64,000 nt of DNA from Rhynochetos jubatus. Lineage: Eukaryota > Chordata > Aves > Eurypygiformes > Rhynochetidae. Shown one piece after another: positions 46,905-61,098 of this stretch (its first letter is position 1; every line of letters starts with the position of its first letter). Under the pieces are notes generated by a model. That model saw nothing but the letters and a program-made list of their open reading frames with translations, ran no database searches and was not told the DNA's origin. The position numbers and the translations under genes are program-made. The stretch is from the NCBI GenBank assembly GCA_027574665.1, contig CM050650.1, forward strand, positions 54,295,304 to 54,359,303, given 5' to 3'.

Positions 46905-49900
46905 TGTGTGTTTTTAAGTTGAGTAGAACTGTTTTGTGGATGTCTTCGTGGACTGTCTTGATTTTAGTCTCTTTGCCTTAGTTCACTTGCAACTTCAGGG
47001 GTCTTAATTCAGAATTTAAGGAGGTTAATGGGAAGATGAATTGGTGTTTGGAGATTACTTTCTGTTCTTGCACTAGACTTATGGGTACTAGCCTAATTGC
47101 CAACAAAGGAGTAGTTTGTCTTAACTCTGAAGACTCATTGAAAGCTTGGTTTCAAATATATATGAACTTTACTACTTATTAATTCAGTACTTCAGATGGT
47201 AATCACAAAATGATGCAAGACCAAGAATGATAGAAGGTACCTAAAGTCAGCCAAGTGTTTATTTATTAAAGGCTCAAGTGTCTTTAAATGTGTGTGTGAA
47301 AGTGGTAGGCTTGAGAAACCAACTTTTTATGGTTTCTGTAAGCAGTATGGGTATGGTTAGATACTTGTTGATGATAGCAGTAGCAGTGATCATTTTATTT
47401 ATAACTAGCAACGTACTGTTGGGCTGTTAGTGCTAGAGTTCAGCACTCATTCTGCTTGTTCCTATAATAGGAGATAACAGAGTGCCAGTCTAGCAGTCCC
47501 TTCCTATTAACATGGGAAATATATCTCCAGTCTGTACTCCTCCCCATGTGGGTTTGTGTTGGCACTTCTTAGGCCCCTCTTCCAGCTGGCTCAGTTTGCT
47601 AGAGACTTATTCAGGCTCCTCCTCGCCCACCAGAAAATAACTTTCGTCTATACTGGCAAATGGAATTGGTTCTTTGAGGCATCCAGTGAGCAGAAGAGCC
47701 ACAGAGGTTAGCGTGGAGGGGACAGGAGGGCAAGGCCTCTTCCCGTAGGTGGCAGCAGCAGCCTGTTGAACTGGGTTGAATTGGAGGTGCGAGGGGACAG
47801 AACCTGGAGGACAGGCATATGATGAGCACACTAAGAAAGTTAAGATAACTTGCTGTCTTTTAATAAACGATGTCCTGTTAAAGGATTTATTTCGGAACTG
47901 CCTGTGAAAGTTGTTGTGATGCAGAACACTTAGCTTGAGCGCTTACCAAAAGAGCTCTGCAGTAGTGTTTAGAAAGGAACCCCTGCAAGTGACAGCAAGC
48001 TGTTTGCTCAAGTACCTGTTATAGGGTCTTCTGAGATGGTAGATGAATTTAGTTGCATTTATGTTGCCATAATGAAATGGTAAGACTTAGGTAAGAGGAA
48101 ACATACGTTTTCAAATAATGGGGTTTACTTTTTGTGCATAAACAGGGAATACTTGTGTTGGGTGATGTATTTGGGCACATCAAAATTCGTTACTCTTACC
48201 TGGCCTTATACAACTGTGATATGGTGCTAGAACAAGTATCTAAATAAAGTTGTATGTTCCTGGGCTCCCACAGACTACAGTTTAGTTTATCTGTGAGTTT
48301 ATCAAAATTCCTACCGTGACAGAGCAGTGCAGTGAACCCTGACCCTTGAAGAGGTGTGCTCAGGCCAGATGAGAAACCATCCTGCTGTCTCAGGGCTTCA
48401 GTGTGGTGATTTCTGTACAATACAGACTGCTGCTGAGTTATGCTACCGGACAATCAGTACTTTGAGATCATATGGTCTAGGTTTGACAAATACACTGCTT
48501 ATCATTATTTTATGCCTCTTAATTACTGAAAAAATGCACACTTCCGGCTAGTATTTTTGGATTTGGAATTGTACAACCTTACCTCCTGGGGGATAAGCAT
48601 CTATAGTGGAATAAGTTGTATTCAAGATAGAGGGTAACTCTGTCTTGACCTGGATTAAACCTGTGTTAGTGTTGCACAGTAAATTCATTCTGGCTTGTAG
48701 TTTAAAAAAAAAAAAAGTCCCAAGTCAACAGTTCCTCATGTATTGTTTTTACTGGCTTGTTATGTTGTAATACCTATTGAAAGTTTCATAAAAGATCAAA
48801 ACAAGATCTGTTGCTCATGATCTGTCTGAGAAGTGCCCTCTGCCCAGTGATGGCTGGAAAGAGTACAGTGTAGTCTTGGCATTAATATTGATTCAGAGTA
48901 ATTTTTATAAGACTCATTCTTTAATTACAGTATTACTCCCTTGAAATTCTAAACTGTTTAATTCAAAGTACATCGGAAATTTACAGGTGAAAAAGTGCAT
49001 TTATTCTCTTATTCTCGAAGTTGACAGCACTGAAATGTTTCATGACTGCTGTGAAACCAATTCACAGACAGCAGCTACAAAAGCCAGACTTAACTGTTTG
49101 ATATATATTTGGCTTAAACATTTGTAAAGCTACATTTGATTCATTAACTTTTTTGAGACGGGTACAGAAACTTGGTGAGGTGTAAAGTGTGCATGTGTGA
49201 ATAAGATATTAAATAATAGACTGTTTCCAAAGTAGGGGGGTTTTCCTTGTAAGTAAAAGTAGAAACATACCTGAAAGCAAGCATATCAACTGCAGTCCTT
49301 TCAAAAACTGTACTGTAATCAGAAGGAGGAAGGTTATGTGCCAGGGCTGCTGATTTTGAACATGGTTGAGGCAGGTGTGTGCTCTGTGTCTTGCATGCCA
49401 TGCTAATATGAGGTAAACCAGCTTCTGACTGGAAGCCTTATCCATGTAGTGATAAACCTGGGCAGTTTGTATGCCAATAGCTGTTGCCCCCAAGAACAGA
49501 AAGCATTTATATAAACAGTGTGCAACCAGTAGCATCTTGCTCGTTTGCCTGAATGCCACAGATCCAATACCAGGTTTTGTGAGTGTACTAGTGAAAGAAA
49601 TGGTAAATGGCAGAATACACTTGTTCCACACAAACAGGAATGATGGAGGGTGGGGGAGAGTGAGGGCAGTTTGCAACTTCTGTTTTAAAAGACAGTAGTT
49701 TCTAAGAGAATTTCTTAATAGCCCTTGCATAGTATTTCCTGAAAGGTAGGTGGAAGCCTCCTTATCACATTTGTGAGGTAGTGTTCTTCTCTTCTGCCAT
49801 ATTTGAATAATGCACGTCATCAGGGCTTGCCAAAACACTTAAAAGACCAAGGGTGTAGTTTCATGAGCATTTCTTTCCATGTCAGCATGGGCATCAGCTG

Positions 49901-52900
49901 CCCTGACCTTAGCTGCTTACTCTCCTGCCTTGCCCCTCAGTTGCACTAGTGTAACTAGTTAAAGTTCCAGGTGGCTATGCAGCACAGCAGATTGTGGAAT
50001 TTACCATCAGAAAAATGTTATTTTTAACCTGGATCGATTCCCTGACTGGCCTCATTGCTCAGCTGCACAAACAGTTGTGCCAGCACAGCTGAGGGATGAG
50101 GACTGCTTAAGCTGGTACTGCAGTGGAAAAAGGGTTGTGAAACTGTAGCCTGTGGCTTAATCTGTGTATTCTGGGTGTTTTGCTGGTACGGTTATACTGT
50201 GATGGCAAAATATTCCTTGCACAGATGCAGCTTTCATCAGGACAGTTTATTTTGATCGTGTAATGGAGAAAAGAATAATTGTGGGGTTTGCTGTGATACT
50301 TCTGTGGTGTCAAAATGCATAATTATACAATATATGTGTCAATTCTGTATAAAAAACCTGTCATGAACTACTGTGGATCATTAGGAAATGGAAGAACTAT
50401 GAATTCAGGGTATCCTCTGTTTGTTTGTGTTGTCTGCTTGGAATACGTGTAATGTTGAGAGAGTTGCTGCCATCTTTAACTGCATTGGTATTCCTGAAGA
50501 TAATGAAAATATAATAGCAATCTTATTGAAGGGGAGAGCAATAGGAAGTCTTAAAAGAAATGAAATTCACATTCCTTGAGTGGATACAATAAGTAGCTGA
50601 AAACTCTGAAGAAGAGGTTTAAGATTTCAGGAGATAATATGGGATTTCTTAAGAATTCCTTTTTTTTTTTTTGTCACTACATACTTGGAAAGGTATTTAT
50701 GTAGCTGTTGGTCCACTTGGGAAAGACAGCCTCAGAATGCTTTGATTCTTTGCCCAGAAACTTGGGCTCTTCTATTACTTGTCAAACTTCCTGCACCCCA
50801 GGCAATTAGATTCTCTAATTTCTTTTCTGATCTGGTCCTTCTATCAGTGTCAATTTACTTCAGTTCTCGGTCACATGCCATAAATAGGGTAAAAAAGAAA
50901 GGCAGTATTCCCCCTTATTTGGAATAGTTACATAATTTCAAATTTTGTTATGCTTTGCTTTTAAAATTTGCAATTTTGCCTATTGCTACATTCGATATGC
51001 AGCGATGGATAATTTAAAGCTGCTCTTACATTTCTTTGTATTCAGTGCCATGCAGCTAAGGTGGGCTTCCATCCATCGTATTTTACTCTTAGTGTATTTG
51101 TAGGATTGTTTTTATCCTAAGCTGATAAACAACTCACATGGTGCTGCAAAAGAGTTTCATTGATTTCATTTGGTAATTAGTGTTTGAAATGTCTTCTGCC
51201 CGATTCAGTTGCCAAATACCAGTCTGGAATGGGCTTTGTAATACAGGCACAATAAGAAATCTAAAGTTTTGAAACAAACTAGCATTGTAAATGCTTTTAT
51301 CAAATGTTACTTATTGTAATATCAGCTAATACTGAACAATTACAAAGTGATTGAGAAATGTAAGGTAGCCTTATGGTAGAAATTTGTGCTTTGCATATTG
51401 CTTTAAGAGTTCACTATCCCTATGGCAACAACTGGAAAGAGCTTTTTCTAATTATGCGAAGTTTAAGGTTTCATTAAAACGAGGAGGAAGGAGGGGCTTG
51501 AGAGGGAAGCAGCTCCTAAATGTCTACATTTTGTGGCTTGGAAAGGAAACACAAATCTGTTCTTTTTTAGACCTTTTTTTGCTGACTCTTTGTAGCTTTC
51601 CTAAGCGCTGAAGAGTAATTTCAGTATGTGGGTAAACTTACTGGTCTGCACAAGAGTGAAGTTGCTAAAATCACTGATATTTGAGAAAATTATGCGATAG
51701 TTCAGAAGCTATAAAGAAAATTCATGCAAAATTTCTTCTAAAGTTGGAAAAAAGCATATGGGCAGCTCATTTCACTATAATAGTAGGTTTCCTTGCTTTT
51801 GAATCTGAGAAACATATTTCTGATTTCCAGTGTTGTTGGGGGGTGGGGGGGTGTTCTTTATAGGATTTGAAGTTATGAGAAGAACTGATTTTTGTCTCTC
51901 ACTATATAAATTGAGATAGAAGGAGTCCTTTTTTTAAAAAAGGCAAGTTGCACTTATTGTTGTATAGTTCAAGTAATTTATTCTTAGATTAGATTTTACT
52001 GTGAAACATCAGAGTGAATAGAATGTTTTCATCTGCTATTATAGGTGTTAATTTTACTACTAACCCAGACCTTGGAGCATTTAGTAATTCTTCATTCTAA
52101 ATTCATTTAACTGAAATGGCAGTGTTTGTGACAGATTTTGTTGTGCTGATTTTGTTTTGGTGGTTGGTTTTGTTCCCGAAACAGGCAGGCCTGTAACTTT
52201 GCCTCTCAGGTTGGTGGTATCTGCGTTTAGTTTTGATCTGCCTGCAGCAATCAAACCTATTTGGACTCACTGATAGTAAAAAAAGATTGTTTACCGTGAC
52301 TGAAACAGTGGATCAAGTGTGAATATTTCAAAATGTTTTAAGATTGTGAAATGGAATGGCTGTAGGTTTATTATTTTAAATTATTTATGATAACCTGTGT
52401 TGCGTTATGACAAAGTCAGTGGATTCTGTGGAAGACTTGTTTTGCATTTTGCTTGCTTCCTTGGACGCTGATTGTGGTCAGTGTCACTAAGCCTCTCCTA
52501 CAGGGACTAAAATTAGTCAAGTATTTTAAACATACGCGGCTCTCGTCGATGTAAAAGGGCACAGTATGGTCAAAATTCCTGCTGCAATGTCTTGAAAATG
52601 TGTCCAGATGTGATTCAGTTACTTACGGTTACGTGCCAGTCAACCTTGCTGCTGTACCTGCCCCCTGCAGCTCCCAGTGAGGTGGTTAAGGTGTCTTGGT
52701 CACTGTCATTAATGGTGTTACATAATAACAGAGGGTGAGAGGCCTCATCCTCTGCTGGCTGGGCCAGGTTCCAGGGGTGCCTGGAACTCTCTGCTGTTTG
52801 ATGCCCTCAATGGCCCAGTCACGCACCCGACGGCGTCAGAATGAGGATGTGACATTTCCAGTGGCGGTTCGCTGACTTCTTTACAGCTTGAACTTAGCTT

Positions 52901-54449
52901 TAAGGGTAAGGCAGAAAAACATTGAAGCTCACAGGAGGTGTAGTCTTTCACTGTCATTTCATAGGCAGCTGTCTTTGCTTTTGTTCTGAGGGCTGCTCAT
53001 GTAATGACCATAAGTGGTTGCATGTCTGTCTGTCTCAAGACTAATCAGTAGACTTTCTGGAAGATCTGTAGGATCAGAGGAAGCCGTAGCATTTCAAAAT
53101 ATTTTTAATTTTTTTTTTCCCCACACAAGGATTTAACTGTACCACCTCATTTAAAATAACTAACCACTCATTTGCAACATGGTGGTAACTTTTATTTCAT
53201 GGGAATTGTAGCAGTTTCCATTCCCTATTAGAAAGAAGCTACTTTTGAAGGTAGTGGGGGTGAAATGAAGTTTTAAATGTCCATCTGAAACCTTTTGGTT
53301 TAGGGGTGCTTATTATTTTCTCCATTTTGTAACGACTGGTGCCAGCAATGACTCATAGCAGCCCTTTTTGGTATCTATATGCACTTTCACTTAAAAAGTT
53401 TATGGTTCTCTTAGTCAATATCTGGCCATCCTGCATTTATCTACAAGGCAGAGCAAGATCTGCCAGCTGCTATGACATGAGAAGATGTGGGGCTTGATAA
53501 TTTGTTCTGAACTTCAGTATATGGTATTGAAAAAGGTTTTCCGCTGTCTGTACTGGCATCTGAAACTTTCCTACTGTGAACAATATTGTTAGCAGTGGCT
53601 GTGATTTTTGGCACTGAGAAGTTTGGTACTTTTAAAATTTGATTTTTCAGATATTTAGATGTATTCTCTGTGATGTGTAGAGAGGACATTTGCCTGGGCT
53701 AGAAAGAAATGTCTTAACACAAATGGAACTAGATTCCCCTGAAACACATAAACATCTAACTAGTGGAAAGGGATCTAAAGGTCTCTGGAAAAAAGAGTTG
53801 AGGCTCACATAAGCTACTGGTTAAGGATCTGTATAGAGCCCAACAGTAGCAGATAAATACTTGGCAGAAAGAGGTTTGAATTTAATTAGAGCTCAGTGTC
53901 ACAAAATATATTGAGGCTTATAATTTTTCTTACAGCTTTTCTTCCTAACCTATTCAGCCCCATAACTTTCATTTTTCTCTGCATGTTTTGCCATACTTCA
54001 GTTTAAGTAGGCAGCTATCAAACCGAATGCTTTTCTCCAGGTTGTGTGTGTGTTCACAATATAATCAGAAGTACATTCAAATGTTGACAATATTACACAC
54101 GTGAAAGTAGAGAAAAAATATTTCTATGCTAATTATATTTCGTTATCTACCTATTTTTACTTCATTTAGAATACAATTGCTGATGCAAAAGCATTATGAA
54201 GGTTTCAAGTTAATTAACCTTACTTTTTAAAAAAGCATACTTCAAACAGCAGCTGTGAATCTAAATGTGCTTCAAAGTACTTCCCAAGGTGTCAGTCTCA
54301 GAGCATAGGCAAAAGGGCTTTTCAGACAGTGTAGGAGACACCATCGCCAGCATGCTGTAGGATGTAATTATTCCTTCTGTTCCTTCAGCCCTTGCAAGCG
54401 TGCATCTGACAGACTGTCTTGAGCCTACTGTTGCAAGAAATGCTTCCAA
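46905..54449 (+). other. Inferred intron 1 sequence with one long unexplained minus frame
   Basis: Unique AT-rich sequence. A 209-codon minus-strand frame (49,209-49,838) is the longest in the AT-rich part of the window. It is hydrophobic in parts, unrecognised and without splice or promoter context. A G-rich run lies near 51,836-51,851. No exon is called. Confidence 0.35.
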
Positions 54450-54875
54450 ACTGGAGCAAGTTCAGCTGAGGGCAGCCAAGGTCGTTAGTGATGTATGTGG
54501 AGAGGCTGAGGAAAACATATCTTTAATGTTGGGAAGAGAGCTAAAGGTGGACTTATGTATAGTCTTAAATTGTTCTAATGGGAATTACAGGCAAGATGAG
54601 GGAGGCCTACTCTTCTCAGGGGGTGAGTGAAATGACAAGAGATAAGTCACAGATTCCAACAAGAGAAATCCCCATTAGACATAGGGAAAAAGTTCTTAGT
54701 GGGGGTGATGAAACCTAGTGGAATCTCTATCCTTTAGGATTTTCAGAATTTGGCTGGCCAAGTCCATGTGCATCTGGTGTAAAGCTGAAGTTAGTCCTAC
54801 TTCGAATAGGTGTTCAGAGCTGTTGACCTCCAGAAGGCACTTCCAAACTAAATTTTTCTGTGATTCTATGAATAT
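54450..54875 (+). mobile_element. Old CR1 LINE 3' end, plus strand
   Basis: Diverged CR1 3' region in order: 'ctggagcaagttcagctgag', 'aacaagagaaatccccatta', 'gacatagggaaaaagttctt', 'tggaatctctatcctttagg', 'ctggccaagtccatgtgcat' and 'ttgacctccagaaggcactt'. It ends in TTCTGTGATTCTATG. This matches the CR1 group whose 3' part reads 'caacaagagaaattccgatt' and 'gacataaggaaaaac', different from the copy at 6.4 kb. Frames here are remnants or chance. Confidence 0.8.
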
Positions 54876-57800
54876 GGAGCTGGTTTTGATTGCAAAGTAT
54901 TCCAGAGCTGTAGGTCCAAGATTAGAAGACGCTTCAGGACAATACTGTTTTATCAGGGATGCTGTTGGAGATGGTTTGCAACAGAGCAGTCTTAGATTAC
55001 ATAATTCCAGTCTGTTAAAGGCTGCATACATGGAGTCTAGTGCTTCGTAGAATATGTTTTTACATGTTTCTTAGAAATGTTTTTGTTTTCATTTTTTTTA
55101 GGCAGTTGCTGCTCTTAAGCACCTATTCTAGTTGTAAATTGGTCTAATGTGCAATCCCACAGGGAAGTAATAGGGATGGGCTGTACAAATGGTGCAGTCA
55201 TACCATTGATCCAATGCTGGCTGCTAAAATAATAGCATACATGGCTCGTAACTCACTACTCAACTTCAGCTGTTGGTCTAGGCATGCTTACAGGGTCTGT
55301 AATTCAGATTCTTAATTACAGTTCCTGAAAAGCGGGTGTAACTTACACCAGTCTCTCTCATTGTTCCTCTCAATTTAGCAGTGAAATATTTGATTTCAGA
55401 ATAATGCAATTCCAGACTTTTTGCATGGTAGGATCTTCCAGTGTGCCCTAGTATCTGTTGGATGTGATAGGGGTGAACATACCCAAGATGATTTGAGCTT
55501 ATGCAGAGTTTCATTGCTGCTGAAGCATCAAGAATAATCCAACAGAAAAAGGTAATGTCTTCTAATAGGTTAATCACTTGAATTTGACCCAGAGAAGATG
55601 TCAGCAAATATTATGGCCGGAGCAAGGAAGATGACAGAACTGCAGCGTCTGGAAGTAGAGTGGAGGGACAAGGAAAGATAGGTTCTTTTACTGAAGCTTT
55701 CAGTCTTCTCAGCTTTCTCATGTAGTTTCACCCTAAATCTCTAAGCACTTAATGAGTAAAGGAACATGCACAGTTGACTATTAATGCCAGACAATTAACT
55801 TGCAGCGCCAATCTTGTATCTCATAGGGGAACATTCACTTAACAGTCTTATCCTCACGGTGAGCAAGACTAGGGATAGCAGACTTACTGAGTATTCCTCA
55901 TAAGCGGTCCGGAAAACCATAATGATCTCAAGACAGTTCTGTCCTTTTCTGGCTCGGGTAGCTTGTGCTTTGGACTTGTGCTATAGGAAGCAGCTGACAG
56001 ATCTAACACTGTTAATGCTGCAGCTTCGTTGTTTGCATCTGCAACAATGGCTGGCCTTTGGACTTGGTTTGAAAAGGTTCATAGAGGTCTTGGGTGTATC
56101 TTCAGAGGATTTTTTTTATGCTCCTTCTCCAAAACCAAAGTAGGCTAGATTGTTAATTCTGAAATTATTTTGAAGACTTGAAAATCAGAGGACTCTTAGG
56201 TGGCTGACTAGCCAGTGTTCATTTGTATTGAAGCCAGTAGATTTGAGCTAAAATATTTTGAAATAGTGTTTTCTTTGCGGAGGAGGGGAAATTAATGAAA
56301 GGCCTTTTCATTAATTAAGGCCAGTCATCTCAAGTTTTACCAAAATAAACTATTTTGCATTAGTATGTTCAAATAAATATTGTTATTTAATTAACAAAGA
56401 ACAGGAAAATTGAGTGTGATGAATGTTACCTGTGGAGTCTTTCATCTGAATGACTACAGTTGTTTTTAGCAACTATTTTTTATTTCTTTTTCCATGCATG
56501 GTATTTTTGCCATATATCATTGTCTTAGTTTGGTGTTCTGTATTGTAAGAAAAGTCCTGGGTTTTACACATTATGATCAGTATCATTACTGTTCTGGACC
56601 AATGATGTAAGTTACTTGATTATTTTTAGATTATGTTACTTGATATGGTTGAAATTTTGTTCTTGAAAAGTGAACATTTAAAATAAGTCACTTTTTGCAT
56701 AAAAACTGCAGGGAACTGAGCTTTCTGAAAGCTGTATGTGGAAAGTAGAGTGAGTACTTGGAGTTACTCTTAAACTTTGTGGATTCCTTGTGGCTTTTTG
56801 TGACACATGCATTCACTGCTTGGCCAGTGTAATTCGATCATTGAGCCATGTTTGGTAAATACTGGTTTTGTGGGGACAGCCTGTTCTGTCCAAAAGGTAA
56901 AAAGCTCACTGCCAAAATCCAAAAGCTTTCTTTTTTTATTTGATTCTCTCCTCTTTTGCTTTAGACTGCTGAAATACAGATACGCGTTACTTGTGACATG
57001 AACAGCATCGGTATTTGCTTTCGTTGTTGTAGTGTTTAGTCAATAATTTTTCAAACTGTACTTTTGTTGTATACTTTTGTTGAAATCTGGCTAAATAATT
57101 GCTTTAAGAAAATATTTTGAAAAGCTATTTTGTGAAACTTTGTCTAGCATAAGATCAGTGAAAGATTAAAATCTGATGTGATGCCCATAGCCTGCTGCTG
57201 CTTAGCAACTGTTTGAATACTTCCTCAAGTCTGGTATATGTGCAATAGAACTCTTTGGTGTTCTGTTGTGTGATGCTTTCTTTAACAGTCCAAAGCTATT
57301 TCCAGATTCTCTGTAAATGGTGTATTTTAAAAGGGATTAGCTAGTCTTCCACATGTGATTTATACTGTGGATAAGGTTGAAACAGCTGAAAGCTCTGTAA
57401 GTGTTAAATTTGTGTTTCTTCCGTTTGGATTCTAAATGAGAATAAAGTACCTGTCTTCCTAGACATACTTTAAAAAAAAATTCCAAAAGCTTATTTCTTT
57501 GGCACTAAATAATAACTTTTTCCTCTAGGGAAGAACATCAGGGAAGCAGGCAAGCCTTAGCATTCTGCAAAATAGTTTTTCATCTTCAGATCATAGTTCT
57601 GAGATTGATTTTTAGCTGGCACAGCTTCTCCCAGCCCCTATTGCTCCAGTTAGCACAAGCATTTGATTGGCAGAGTGATGAACAAGGCTGGGAAACTGTT
57701 TTAGGTTAAACTTAACCTAACCCCCCAAAAAAGGGACTACTAAGTAGACAAAGATGTATGCTGAATGAGTAATCTTAACTCTTCAAACAAGGGTTTGTTC

Positions 57801-60800
57801 AAGGGAGAAAGGGGAAGTGCCAGCCCAGGGATTAATGCAGAGAAAAGCAGGATCTTACCCTTGAGAGGATCCAGACCTCAGACTGTCCTAAATGCCTCTT
57901 GTCCTAACCATGGTACCATGCCTGGTATAAATATGCTGAAATTACACATCTGAATGAGTTTGATATTCGTGTTTCATAAGGTAACTTTGACATTCCGGGA
58001 GTGACAGTTCCACGGTATAATCTTAACTGGTTAATTAATTATACTGAGTTACGAGTACAAGTCAAGCGACTTAAACTCCATTTTCATCTTCACTGAAACA
58101 GAGTGAAGGGATTTGGTTTGTGGTAATGATGGCTTAAACTGTGGATGTGAAATCAGTGGCTTGCAAAGCAAAAATTTGTGTGGCGAGGACTATACATGGC
58201 CGCTAGGAGGAAGCTGTGTGGTGTCACGACTCTACATGACAACTGGGAGGAGGTAAAACAGCCTATTCCTTCCTGTTCTAGTGCAGCGCACTAGCAGTCC
58301 AAACACACAGCTGTGGGTTGGTGATGATCCATTTTCACGCTTTCAGCAATGCTTTCATGTAAATGGGATCGCAAATTCCACCACCAAATGACACTTGTAC
58401 CTTACATTGCCACGTACATCTTTACACACAGATAACTGCTTATACTGTATACGGGAAAGAACACTGAAGGTGCTGTGTGATTAATTTGGTGTGCTCTTAA
58501 ATCATAGTTTGTAACTCGTAATAGCTTACAGACTTGCACAAAATACTATGGTTCAAGCTATCTTTCTACTTTTCTCTAAGAAGATAACCCTTCTTAAAGC
58601 CAGTAGTACTACTCAGGAATTTTTCACTTCCAACACTCTTCTTTTGAGTGGTGGTTTGTATAAACCAGGCATTCTCAAAGTAGGCTGTGAATCACAGTGA
58701 AATGCTACTTGAATGTGGCTTCAGCAAGCTGAGTGGGGGCGGGGTTCTGTGCTCTGTATACCAGCGCTGACAGTTCCTGGTTGTATGCCACAGACGTAAG
58801 AGCCCTTGCTATAGATGTTTGCCAAATGTTAGTATTCTTTTCTAAGTGCCTGCTTAGCATATGGGGAATCACAGATTTTGACCCTGTGACTTGGGGAAAA
58901 ATCTTGTTGTTTCATCAGCTGGAATTGCTATTGCGTTTCAAAACGAGATCAACAAAGAGACTGCGTTGATAAGACTGTTTGGAAGATCCTGTAGTTCAGA
59001 AGTCCAGTCTGTTGCCTAGTGAAATACAAAAGAAGGATGATGAGTGAGCTGGAGTATGATAAGAAGAGACAATTTCTTTCTCTGGTTGCATTCAGATGTG
59101 TTAAAATCAGAGTGTGCAGTTCTATTCCTGGCATTACTGTGGAGTTATTGCATAATGTTAGGCAGGACTTGAGTGATGTGCATGCAGATACACATCACAT
59201 GGCTTAATTGTGACATTACTAATTTTTTTACTCTTAACTTCCCAGTGCTTGATTTTTTTTTTTTTCTTCAGAATTAATGTTATTTTACGTGGATGTGCAT
59301 CTAGAGCCTTTACTAGGTCAGCGTTAATACAGTCTGCTCTGCAGCGGGTGTATCAGCTGTTGAACATTACACACCAAATTAAGATCCAAATGAAGAATAA
59401 TTAAAAGCGAGATATATTTAAAGTAGGTACTGTTTCTGGAGTTTGGTGGTCGTGATACGACTGAACCACCCTAAAATTTAATTTGCCTTGGGTACATTTA
59501 TGCTTCTCTTAAGGCCTTTTATGGAGTTACTACATTAGTCTGACTCCTTGTTTGTAGAATATGATGAACGGTATGTAACATGGCTATGAGGGAAAAGGCA
59601 CGGCAGAAATAGCAATTTTATTGTTCATAGTAGTCTTATTGTAGCAGGAAATTAGAATTTTAAGTACTTTTATCTTTATCATTATTATCCTAATACAACT
59701 ATTGTCAGAAGCTCATTTTTTACGTTTGGTTATGAGAACTTGAGTCTCAAGCTGGAGACCTCCCTTGCTTGCCTTGTGAAATGTTACTGCGTCTCATTGG
59801 CTGAGTTAGAAACCATAGTTGCCAAAGGTGAGCATCTTCCAAATAGCACCGTACAAGTTTTGATTTGAATTATAAAGAACCGGAGGGAATGTTAAAGGTG
59901 CAACTTGTTGTGAACCTAAAACGTGTGCTCACCTTTATTTCTTTCTATAGTCATATAAATGTTTGAGATTTAACAAAAAAAGAATGTGAGCAGTGAGATG
60001 TGGAAGAAGGGGATATATCATAGCCTATATCTTGGAGGTCAGTGAAAATAAATTTTTTTTATATTGTGGCTTGGCTTTTCTCCCTCCTTCCCTTCCCCTC
60101 AGCCCCCTTGCTGGCTGGGTCAGTTTCTTAAAGCTGTGACCAGATTTTGTTGGAGCAGGACTTTCTGACCTTTGTTTCCTGACAGTGGACACCGCTGTCT
60201 TTCTGGGCCAGGTTGCAGTGGCCAGTTGTGCCAGAGCGAGTCACTGTCTAGACTGTGGGTTGTACAACTAAGAAAACAGAAATTTAAGTTAAAATAAAAA
60301 AATGGAGACTGACTTTAATGAAATCAGGGAAATAACTAGAAAAACCTCATGAAACCAGGAAATAGCCTGTACATTTTGTGTGCCTGAGAGAGAGGGAGGC
60401 AGATGGCTTGTTTTTGACCCATATATTGTTTTCAGTCAAAGCAGCAAGAAAGCTTCATCTTAAATTTTAAAAATATTGAGGGCAGCACTTTTGTTTCAGA
60501 AAATCTGAATGTCGATACACTGGGTGTGCTGTAATAACATTTTAGGCCAGCATTATAAGCAAGTCATGCCTTTCCTCTAGGGAAAAATGTAACGTGGATT
60601 AGAAAACAGGATACAGCATATAATGTGAATAAGAAAGCAATTGACATACCTTGTCACTACTAGGATTTTTGTGTGTTTCTAATGTAATTGTATGCATACA
60701 ATTTGCTATACAGCCTGACTTCAGCAACATTGTCTAATCATAGGAAAAAACATTCTTAAGGCATTACTTAGCGCACTGGGGTTTGAGACAGTTAGAAGAA

Positions 60801-60838
60801 TTGCAGTTACCTTTTGGGTTGGATGTCACCGGTACTGA
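54876..60838 (+). other. Inferred intron 1 sequence, nothing recognised
   Basis: Unique AT-rich sequence with homopolymer tracts and short chance frames. No exon, RNA gene or further repeat family is recognised. Confidence 0.4.
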
Positions 60839-61098
60839 TTCATGGAATGGTTTAGGTCTGAAGGGGCCTTTAAAGATCATCTGGTCCAGGGTCCCTGCTG
60901 TGGGCAGAGACATCTTTCACAGGATTGGGTTGCTCAAAGCCCCATCCAACCTGTGTGCTTCCAGTGACAGCCACCCACAGGTTCTCTGTGGCTTCAGCCT
61001 GTTCCAGTGTCTCGCCACCCTCTGCATGAAGAATTTCTTCCTTTATGTCCGATCTAAACGTATGCTTTTGCAGTGTGAAACTGCCCCTTCTTCAGAGT
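60839..61098 (-). mobile_element. CR1 LINE 3' end, minus strand
   Basis: The plus strand reads the reverse complement of the CR1 3' end. The tail is 'ttcatggaatggtttaggtc', then 'cctttaaagatcatctggtc' and 'ccccatccaacctgtgtgct'. 'tctgcatgaagaatttcttc' follows, then diverged sequence ending near 'gtgtgaaactgccccttctt'. It is truncated to about 260 bp. The 131-codon plus frame across it (60,783-61,178) runs antisense to the element and is not a gene. Confidence 0.88.
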
